Shown piece by piece: positions 13,621 through 19,443 of a stretch of DNA of 22,407 nucleotides; position 1 is the stretch's first letter; the number at the start of each line of letters is the position of its first letter. The notes beneath the pieces were generated by a model. It saw nothing but the letters and a program-made list of their open reading frames with translations. It searched no databases and was not told the DNA's origin. Position numbers and translations under genes: made by a program. The stretch spans positions 1 to 22,407 of IMG/VR virus record IMGVR_UViG_3300025107_000016. One strand, 5' to 3'. This DNA is from a virus.

Positions 13621-14193
13621 TTAAACCGCTTGCAAAGCCTTGGTTTTCTGAAAATCTTCCGGTGACACGCCCATGCTGCGGCACATCGCCAGCTCGGCAT
13701 CATCCAGCGCACCAGGCGCAGCGCCTTCCGGTGCTTTGCCGCCAGTCTGCATGCCGGTCAACGCAGCGACCTGCGTGGCGGTATCCAGATATTGATTCAG
13801 CGCATCGAGGTCTTTACTACCCAGATCACGCGCCCACTTCTCCTGAGGTGGCAGCAGCTTGCCAGCGGATAAGGCGGTAACCACCACGGCATCCACGTCG
13901 CGAGTAACCTTCTCGCCACGCAGTGCGGCCAGTTCGGTTTGCAATGCCTGCATCGCATCTACCGGAACATACTTGGCAGGATCAGGCACCGCACCCTTGA
14001 GCGCAGCAATCTGTACGTCTTTGTCAGCCAGTAGCCCTGTGATACTGAAGCTTGCGGCAGCTGTAGCCACTGGCTCACTGGTCTTGATCAGATCAACCGC
14101 CTTTTGCAGCTCGATGGCGACCTGCTCGGGGGTGGTTAAAGTAGGCAAATTGAGCAAATAGCGCAGACGCTCCAACAATTCTTCCATGTCCAT
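13621..14193 (-). CDS. Scaffold protein Z from an internal start in the protease gene
   Basis: Inside the protease gene a strong ribosome site (AGGAGAG, 7 nt before ATG) precedes the in-frame ATG at 14193, giving a 190-residue product starting MDMEELLERLRYLLNLPTL. It is mostly helical with acidic and Gln/Ala-rich stretches (AVVVTALSAGKLLPPQEKWARDL, DDAELAMCRSMGVSPEDFQKT). In Mu the scaffold Z is made in the same way from the 3' end of gene I. The ribosome site is better than that of the full-length protein, which fits a scaffold made in excess over protease. Confidence 0.8.
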   Translation of the reverse strand: MDMEELLERLRYLLNLPTLTTPEQVAIELQKAVDLIKTSEPVATAAASFSITGLLADKDVQIAALKGAVPDPAKYVPVDAMQALQTELAALRGEKVTRDVDAVVVTALSAGKLLPPQEKWARDLGSKDLDALNQYLDTATQVAALTGMQTGGKAPEGAAPGALDDAELAMCRSMGVSPEDFQKTKALQAV

Positions 14194-14796
14194 AGTGAGA
14201 CTCTCCTGTGTTGTTGTTTCTGGGTTAAGGGAATAACTGGCAGCGGCACGGCTCAGCACATCGTCCATGCCGTCGATACAGGCGTAATTGGTGAGTGCGG
14301 CTGAATGGATGCCGCGAACGCGACCTGTACCGGCTTCGTACAGAATCACGGGGGAAATGTATTTGTATTCTTCGCCGTCAATGAAGGCTTGTGCGTTAGC
14401 TGTCCAGCGCACCTTGGCGAACAATCCTTCGCCTTCAGACCAGCGCAATGCCGCGCCTGAGAACCAGCCTGCCGCAGGGGCTGGCTGACCATTTTTCTCA
14501 GTCAACAGGGTTTGATGCTCGTAATCAATCACGAAATCATTTTCGCGCGCCGAGCAAAAGGCGATTACCTCGGCTGCAGCCCGGGCATCCATTACCCAGT
14601 TTTTCGCATCTTTCGGGCGACCGTCAATGCCGCGAAAAGCGCCCGCCGGGGTGAGCTGGATTTCGCCGTCGTCATTCATCACCACCGAACAGGCGGCGAT
14701 GCCGAAACCGAGAGCAGGCTTTTTGGGTTTTGATTTGGCTTGCGCCGAAACTCTGTCCTGCTTCTGAGAGGGTGAGGTCGTTTTCATGGTTGCCAT
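13621..14796 (-). CDS. Prohead protease I (Mu gp32-like), with scaffold domain
   Basis: A 391-residue Mu I-type prohead protease fused in frame to its scaffold. The N-terminal half carries family features: GFGIAACSVVMNDDGEIQLTPAGAFRGIDGRP, the DYEHQT motif (residues 91-96), AAGWFSGAALRWSEGEGLFAKVRWT and EYKYISPVILYE, ending near ALTNYACIDGM. The C-terminal half (from about residue 202) is a helical scaffold-like region. The ATG at 14796 has no Shine-Dalgarno site and lies inside a perfect inverted repeat (14788-14806); the second ATG at 14787 is an alternative start. The accessory gene at 14885-15805 separates it from gp31. Confidence 0.9.
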   Translation of the reverse strand: MATMKTTSPSQKQDRVSAQAKSKPKKPALGFGIAACSVVMNDDGEIQLTPAGAFRGIDGRPKDAKNWVMDARAAAEVIAFCSARENDFVIDYEHQTLLTEKNGQPAPAAGWFSGAALRWSEGEGLFAKVRWTANAQAFIDGEEYKYISPVILYEAGTGRVRGIHSAALTNYACIDGMDDVLSRAAASYSLNPETTTQESLTMDMEELLERLRYLLNLPTLTTPEQVAIELQKAVDLIKTSEPVATAAASFSITGLLADKDVQIAALKGAVPDPAKYVPVDAMQALQTELAALRGEKVTRDVDAVVVTALSAGKLLPPQEKWARDLGSKDLDALNQYLDTATQVAALTGMQTGGKAPEGAAPGALDDAELAMCRSMGVSPEDFQKTKALQAV

Positions 14797-14806
14797 TGTG
14801 GCAACC
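14788..14806. promoter_or_regulatory. 8-bp inverted repeat over the protease start codon
   Basis: GGTTGCCA and TGGCAACC are perfect 8-nt arms around a 3-nt loop. The protease ATG (14796-14794) straddles arm and loop. In mRNA this would form a stable hairpin hiding the start codon; in DNA it could be an operator. It would be expected to keep protease synthesis low compared with scaffold Z. Confidence 0.55.
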
Positions 14807-14818
14807 GGGGGGAGGGGC

Positions 14819-14839
14819 GTTAAGGCGGAACAGGTTCCG
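14819..14839. repeat. Second copy of the palindromic element CGGAACAGGTTCCG
   Basis: The block at 14819-14839 (GTTAAGG followed by CGGAACAGGTTCCG) differs in one base from 3051-3071. Both copies lie 20-35 nt upstream of a gene lacking a Shine-Dalgarno site and in the same orientation relative to it. In this copy the gap is 88 nt between the accessory gene and the protease gene. Confidence 0.6.
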
Positions 14840-14884
14840 GTGGTGCAGCAGCTATTTGAGGTGCTTTTTTACACTAAACCAAAC

Positions 14885-15805
14885 TCATAAAAGCGGCAAG
14901 CGAATCTGGCGAGCAGCTGGAGTATGCTCAATCACTTCCAGTATGCTGACTTCTTGGCGTAATACACCACCAGCATCTAGATAATGCCTGCGCTTAATCA
15001 AGACACGAAAAATATCATTCTTACCAAAACGCTCTTCATCTTTATCAACCCGACTCAGAAAGACATCATCCAGAATGGCTGCATAAAAAGCTGATGCCCC
15101 ATCCGAAAACCGCCATTTATTATCATCCTTAAAGACGACTGCGACTAATTGCAGACGTTCTTCAGACTCGGTTTCAGAAATAGTTTGTTCAGCAGCTTCC
15201 GGGGCAGCAAACCAAAATGACTCAGTGTGCGTGACAGTCACCTCGATAGCGCTGTCAGTGCCGCTGGCAAACACATCTACGCCATCACGTGCGAGTGGCT
15301 CACGTATTACACCATCCAGTGCGCGGCGCGTTTCAATATCCATCAGCAGCTGCAATACTTGCAGCTCTATTTCAAGCGCATCGTCATCCACATAGAGCGT
15401 TGCACGACTATCTGACTTGACTACCTGAGTTAAGGTGCGACCGCGCAGCCATTTGATTACGCCAATCAGACCATTCTTGGCATCTTTTCCGGAAAGACCG
15501 AGCATCGATAACAAGCCTAATATAGCAACAGCCTCACGGGTATTAAACATATCCACTACGCCACGCACCCAACCTTGCAGCAATACCAGATCAATACCAA
15601 AGCTTCCTGTTTTGAATGAACCCTTGACGCTAACAGACACTTTTGAGTCTGCACCACTCAACACGCGATTCGCGTGTTCAAGCAAGTCACCGATCGCATG
15701 TAGCGCTGGCGCAAGCTGCCTCACCTCCATTTCATGTGAAGTGAGTGCTGGACCGTCATAGGTGATTCGTAATGTGCTCATGTGCGAATTGTAACTCCGA
15801 TTCAT
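14885..15805 (-). CDS. Accessory (moron) protein of unknown function, about 300 aa
   Basis: A 306-residue protein (298 from the ATG at 15781) inserted between gp31 and protease I, where Mu has no gene. The N-terminal part (TLRITYDGPALTSHEMEVRQLAPALHAIGDLLEHANRVLSG) precedes a beta stretch (KVSVSVKGSFKTGSFGIDLVLL) and a Gly-rich hydrophobic helix pair (about 92-120, ending VIKWLRGR) that might touch membrane. A C-terminal beta-rich domain includes NKWRFSDGASAFYAAILDDVFL. The layout resembles widespread uncharacterised prophage proteins I have seen but cannot name. It looks more AT-rich than its neighbours and has a promoter-like sequence of its own. An anti-phage or lysogenic-conversion role is conceivable, not shown. 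Neither candidate start has a good ribosome site. Confidence 0.85.
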   Translation of the reverse strand: MNRSYNSHMSTLRITYDGPALTSHEMEVRQLAPALHAIGDLLEHANRVLSGADSKVSVSVKGSFKTGSFGIDLVLLQGWVRGVVDMFNTREAVAILGLLSMLGLSGKDAKNGLIGVIKWLRGRTLTQVVKSDSRATLYVDDDALEIELQVLQLLMDIETRRALDGVIREPLARDGVDVFASGTDSAIEVTVTHTESFWFAAPEAAEQTISETESEERLQLVAVVFKDDNKWRFSDGASAFYAAILDDVFLSRVDKDEERFGKNDIFRVLIKRRHYLDAGGVLRQEVSILEVIEHTPAARQIRLPLL

Positions 15806-15863
15806 AGCTTAGAGTAGCCATAGACCCCGTTAACTCCCCGTTAAAAACCATTGATTATTATTT

Positions 15864-15893
15864 TTCATACCATCGCCGCACCAGTATGAGCAA
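15864..15893 (-). promoter_or_regulatory. Possible sigma-70-like promoter for the accessory gene
   Basis: On the minus strand TTGCTC (15893-15888), an 18-nt spacer and TATGAA (15869-15864) with an upstream TG (extended -10, TGGTATGAA) point to the accessory gene, whose start is about 60-80 nt downstream. The region around it is AT-rich (AAAAATAATAATC). This would allow expression in the lysogen independently of the late operon. Confidence 0.45.
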
Positions 15894-15927
15894 AACCGCT
15901 TAAATCGCTTCTGAGCGGGTTTCGCTC
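15888..15927. other. Imperfect long inverted repeat upstream of the accessory gene
   Basis: GAGCAAAACCGCT (15888-15900) and AGCGGGTTTCGCTC (15914-15927) pair over about 12 positions with one bulge and one mismatch, enclosing a 13-nt loop. The right edge is followed on the plus strand by a second small stem (CGCG-TAG-CGCG, about 15942) and a T-run at 15956-15960. The arm at 15888-15893 overlaps the putative -35 element, so it might be an operator, or a terminator for gp31 transcription. Confidence 0.4.
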
Positions 15928-15983
15928 AAAACAACGAGCGCGTAGCGCGACTATGTTTTTAGGCGAAGACCCTTGCGATCTTG

Positions 15984-16460
15984 TTATCCAGCGACACGAC
16001 GCAGGTAGTCGCCGACCAGGCCGAGGATGTTTTCCGACGCCTCGGCTTGCAGGTTGCCCTGCGCATCAATCGGCAGGAAGGGACGGGCGGCGATAACTTT
16101 ATTGGGAATCATGCTGCGCGGACTGGTTACCCCACCTAGCTGCTGCATAGCCGCATATTTTTTATTACTGCCGACCGTAGCGCTCATCGCATCATGACTG
16201 GAGCCGATAGAGGATGACAACCCACCGGCGCTGACTTGCAACATCATGCCAGGCCATGTGCCGCGCTTGGTACGCATCGCAATCGTAGAGGGCTTTAACC
16301 CTAGCCACTTCGGACGGCCTTCGGAGGCAAAGTTCTTCTCGGTCTGCCGCTCCAGCTCCTGCGCGATCATGCTCATCACCGGAGACATGTTGTGCGCGGT
16401 AGCGGCCATCCGGTCAAGCATGGACATCACCGCTTTATCGTCTATCTTGATTTCAAACAC
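15984..16460 (-). CDS. Virion morphogenesis protein (Mu gp31, G-like)
   Basis: A 158-residue protein of the phage virion morphogenesis family (Mu G, P2 S type), a tail completion factor. Typical segments are QELERQTEKNFASEGRPKWLGLKPSTIAMR, MLQVSAGGLSSSIGSSHDAMSATVGSNKKYAAMQQLGG and AARPFLPIDAQGNL. Start is GTG at 16460 with AGGGGG 5 nt upstream. A 179-nt gap with a promoter-like sequence and inverted repeats follows. In Mu this gene is directly followed by the protease gene; here the accessory gene intervenes. Confidence 0.9.
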   Translation of the reverse strand: MFEIKIDDKAVMSMLDRMAATAHNMSPVMSMIAQELERQTEKNFASEGRPKWLGLKPSTIAMRTKRGTWPGMMLQVSAGGLSSSIGSSHDAMSATVGSNKKYAAMQQLGGVTSPRSMIPNKVIAARPFLPIDAQGNLQAEASENILGLVGDYLRRVAG

Positions 16461-16476
16461 CGCAACCCCCTATAAT
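16447..16476 (+). promoter_or_regulatory. Possible promoter on the opposite strand, antisense to gp30
   Basis: Plus-strand TTGATT (16447-16452), 18-nt spacer, perfect TATAAT (16471-16476). A transcript from here would run rightward against the 3' end of gp30, first through two stems (ACCTGC-CCA-GCAGGT at 16531-16545 and GGTGA/TCACC at 16549-16566). No plus-strand gene follows. It could be coincidental, since the same bases encode the gp31 ribosome site region. Confidence 0.3.
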
Positions 16477-16572
16477 GCTTGCACGCCCATGATGAAAGCT
16501 GGAAATTAGACGGCGAGCCAGCGGAAGAGTACCTGCCCAGCAGGTGATGGTGAACAGCCGGTCACCCATCAT
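16453..16572 (-). CDS. Candidate 39-aa coupled microprotein between gp30 and gp31
   Basis: The ATG at 16572 overlaps the gp30 stop as ATGA, and the frame runs to TGA at 16455-16453, 8 nt inside gp31, so it exactly fills the 108-nt gap. The product (MMGDRLFTITCWAGTLPLAR then about 19 more residues, ending GGCGV) has two Cys and a basic, partly hydrophobic middle. I recognise no family. Its main use may be translational coupling between gp30 and gp31. The DNA also contains two stems, so a structured leader RNA is the alternative. Confidence 0.4.
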   Translation of the reverse strand: MMGDRLFTITCWAGTLPLARRLISSFHHGRASIIGGCGV

Positions 16573-17879
16573 GGAGCGCCCATCTTGATGTAGCGATCTG
16601 AATTAAAGCGCTTCGCTTCTACCTTGTAGGCATTCACCAGAACATCCATTTTGCCGAGTTTCTTTACGCTGAAATCAAGCCTGGCGGGAACATAAATAAC
16701 CCGGCCATCCTCCGCAGGATAGGTGTAAACAATATCTCGCTCTTGTGTATCCCAATAAACAGCATTCGGCTTGGCGACGATGGCAGGAAGCGACTGATAC
16801 TCAGTTGGTGTGAGCGCAATATTCCCGTCCTTATGTTTGAAGCTATCTGCATGCAGTAATCTTTTCTCCGGAAGCGCCAGTACACGCGCCGCATCCACAC
16901 CGCCATTATGACCCTTCGCAAAGTCGGCAATTTCCTCAGATACAAAACCTACCACCTGCGCTTCATGACCTGGTGCGCGTTTGGTCAATGCCGTGCTGAC
17001 CCAGCTGGCAAACACCTGGTGACGTAATTCTGAATTATTGATTGCCTGCACGGCCTGCACGCGGACAGCACGATCTTTCACCGCACTGATCTTGCGCATC
17101 ACCTCGATATCGGTGCCGAATGCGGCACGACCCGGGTTATAACTCCACCCCGCATCCGGCGCGAACAACTTATCTTGCCCATCCACCTTGATGCGCAACG
17201 CCTTACCCGGCACCGTGCTGCCATCCTTTAGGGTGATATTGTGATCTATCAGTCGCTCATCGGACGATTCAACGTGGATATCATCGCGCTGTGCCTCGAA
17301 TTCGCTGATCGCACTCACACGGCAGCGGCAGTTAAATCCGTTGGGCGGATAGAGTGCGCCCCACGCAGGGTCATCATAGCGAAACACCCGGCCATTCATC
17401 GCGCGGTGCGTCGGGCGGGTGCGTCCATCCATCACTGCGACGTACTGCCAGTAGGGATGCGTGCCGACATTTTCCATCATGCGTTTATAGCGCCCGGCCA
17501 TGTAGGCGGTTTGCAGGTTGGTCTGGTAGATGGTCTTGAGACGGCGCGGGCTGCCCAGCTGTGCGGTGCTGACTTCACCAGTCAGCGTATTGACGTGTTC
17601 GGTCTTACCCCACCAACCTTTGGCTTGCAGGACAGGCGTTAAACTTTTCTGGAAATCACGCAGGGTGGTGCCATCGTTTAACGCGTCATCCAGCGCACCG
17701 CGAATATCGTTGAGGATGTCGGTATTCATCACCTTGGCCACTGTGAAGGCATTGGCATGTGCCTCTTGCCACAGCTCGCGCCAATCCCAGGTGATGGCAT
17801 AGCCCTTGGCCTTGAAATATTCGATGGCCTGCTCGGGTGGCAGGCCAAAGACGGCTGACAGATCGACAGGATCAGGCAT
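16569..17879 (-). CDS. Head morphogenesis protein F-like (Mu gp30) with C-terminal BECR-type nuclease-like domain
   Basis: A 436-residue protein. About residues 30-190 are Mu F/SPP1 gp7-like, ending in the conserved GRTRPTHRAMNGRVF and PPNGFNCRCR motifs (152-187); such minor head proteins bind the portal and are packaged. About residues 306-425 (DAARVLALPEKRLLHADSF..., LTPTEYQSLPAIVAKPNAVYWD, IVYTYPAEDGRVIYVPARL, DVLVNAYKV) look like a PBECR2-type domain (phage Barnase-EndoU-ColicinE5/D-RelE-like nuclease), often fused to F proteins. It overlaps the portal stop by 8 nt. The F assignment is firm; the nuclease domain is from remembered motif style and may be inactive. Confidence 0.9.
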   Translation of the reverse strand: MPDPVDLSAVFGLPPEQAIEYFKAKGYAITWDWRELWQEAHANAFTVAKVMNTDILNDIRGALDDALNDGTTLRDFQKSLTPVLQAKGWWGKTEHVNTLTGEVSTAQLGSPRRLKTIYQTNLQTAYMAGRYKRMMENVGTHPYWQYVAVMDGRTRPTHRAMNGRVFRYDDPAWGALYPPNGFNCRCRVSAISEFEAQRDDIHVESSDERLIDHNITLKDGSTVPGKALRIKVDGQDKLFAPDAGWSYNPGRAAFGTDIEVMRKISAVKDRAVRVQAVQAINNSELRHQVFASWVSTALTKRAPGHEAQVVGFVSEEIADFAKGHNGGVDAARVLALPEKRLLHADSFKHKDGNIALTPTEYQSLPAIVAKPNAVYWDTQERDIVYTYPAEDGRVIYVPARLDFSVKKLGKMDVLVNAYKVEAKRFNSDRYIKMGAP

Positions 17880-19443
17880 TGTTTTCCACGCTCAAGCGAC
17901 CCCAAACATCTGCCACGAACATCGCCCGTGCCAGCGCCTGTTCGAGTTGCGCGGTATCCATCGCCGGGAAGGTCTCGGCCAGTGCATTGAATACCTCGGC
18001 ATAGTCGGCAGAGGCCGCGATTAGTTCAAGCACCGGCTTGAGCGAGGCGCGGGCTTGCGCGTCCAGCTGCTCGGGTGCTATGCCTTCGATGGCAGCATCC
18101 AGTGCGGTTTGGTCGGGGAATAAATCTTTCGCCACACCCGCCGTCAGCGCAGCCATTTTCAGGGCGCTTTGCGTCATCGCCGCAGGTGGCGACAATACGC
18201 TTTCCCCCTCCTCGGCCAGCGGTATCCCCGCGCGCTGATGCGCCCATTCAGACGGGATGCGCATGCCGACGCCGACCAGCTTGGGCAGCGCGTCAGCCAG
18301 TACAGCAAGGTCCTCGCTGTCGTCGAACACAAACTGGAAGCGCGGCTGACGGCGTCTATCATCTACGCCCCCCTTGTTCAGTGCCAGCAGTGGATAGACC
18401 AGATCTCGGGTCAAAGTCCCGGCCAGCTGGATCGCATCCGACATCATCAAATCATGGCGCACCTCGTTGTGCACATTGCCCAGCGCATTGGTGCTGCTCT
18501 TGCCGTCCGCCTGGCTGGTGAGCGTACCACCCAGCACGGCCTTGCTGATACTCTTCTCCGCCCAGTCCATCATCGCCATGAACGGGCCTTCGCTGCCTTT
18601 TGCCGCCTCTTTAAAATCAATCAGCATGCCCTCAGGCACGATACCGGCGGCATCGTGGCCGATACTCATCACAGCGCGCAGCAGCGTGGCCTTTTCGTCG
18701 TCGGACGCGCCTGCCTGATAGGTTCCAAGGCGCAGCGGCAAGCCGTATATCTCCAGAAACTCGGCCAGATCGCCGACGGAATAATTCTTGAACAGATACG
18801 GCCACGCCAACACGCGGTGCAAGCCAGAACGGGCGACATAGCCGCTCTTCGCCTTATGTACATGGCTAATCCAGCCGAACGGCTGCAACGCCTGACCATC
18901 CAGCGACATGTCGCGCAGGCGGATCTCGCTGCGCGTCTCGCGGTCAGTCTGAAACCAGCTTTGCGGGCGATGGTGTATTTCCCCAGGCAACCACTCGCCG
19001 CCCAGCATTTCCCACTCGATCTCCTGACACGAAAAGCCGTGGCCGACGCCGTCCAGCGCATCGAGGATCACATCCTCAAAGTTCGGCACGTCCTGGATCA
19101 ATTCCTTGGCATAGCCTGCCAGCTTGCGCTCGGCAGCACTGGCACCGCGCGGCGGCACGATGTCCCAATCCACAGTAAGCAACGCGCGCTTGCGCTTGCC
19201 CATCTCGGCAAAGATATGCGCATCCTTCTCTTCCATGTCCAGGAATAGATCATGCTGCGCGCGTATGTCTCCCTGCTCGGCGGCCTCCAGTATCTTCGCC
19301 AGCCGTGCGGGCGTTAAACCCCGTGACGGATGCCCGGAGAATTCGCGGTGCAGTTGCATCAGCCTGGAGGTCTGCGGCTCAGCCAGTTCGCTGCGCTTGA
19401 TCGGATTGCCCGAGGCATCCAGTATCGTCGAGGTTGCTACCAT
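17872..19443 (-). CDS. Portal protein (Mu gp29-like, DUF935)
   Basis: A 523-residue Mu-type portal protein, the dodecameric ring through which DNA enters and leaves the head. Diagnostic parts are LTPARLAKILEAAEQGDIRAQHDLFLDMEEKDAHIFAEMGKRKRALLTVDWDIVPP near the N-terminus, HGFSCQEIEWEM, the DLAEFLEIYGLPLRLGTYQAGASDDEK segment and SISKAVLGGTLTSQADGKSS. The C-terminus is helical, as in the family. The ATG at 19443 overlaps the terminase stop by 7 nt. Length is as expected (Mu gp29 is 512). Confidence 0.95.
   Translation of the reverse strand: MVATSTILDASGNPIKRSELAEPQTSRLMQLHREFSGHPSRGLTPARLAKILEAAEQGDIRAQHDLFLDMEEKDAHIFAEMGKRKRALLTVDWDIVPPRGASAAERKLAGYAKELIQDVPNFEDVILDALDGVGHGFSCQEIEWEMLGGEWLPGEIHHRPQSWFQTDRETRSEIRLRDMSLDGQALQPFGWISHVHKAKSGYVARSGLHRVLAWPYLFKNYSVGDLAEFLEIYGLPLRLGTYQAGASDDEKATLLRAVMSIGHDAAGIVPEGMLIDFKEAAKGSEGPFMAMMDWAEKSISKAVLGGTLTSQADGKSSTNALGNVHNEVRHDLMMSDAIQLAGTLTRDLVYPLLALNKGGVDDRRRQPRFQFVFDDSEDLAVLADALPKLVGVGMRIPSEWAHQRAGIPLAEEGESVLSPPAAMTQSALKMAALTAGVAKDLFPDQTALDAAIEGIAPEQLDAQARASLKPVLELIAASADYAEVFNALAETFPAMDTAQLEQALARAMFVADVWGRLSVENNA

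Noticed and set aside
15914-15960. Rho-independent terminator on the plus strand before the T-run at 15956
   Set aside because: The small CGCG stem is 4 bp and separated from the T-run by about 8 nt, and there is no plus-strand gene to terminate.
18169-19248. Long plus-strand open frame of about 359 codons opposite the portal gene
   Set aside because: It lies wholly opposite a well-recognised portal protein, its product is rich in Arg, His and Gln with no family features, and no ribosome site or promoter supports it.
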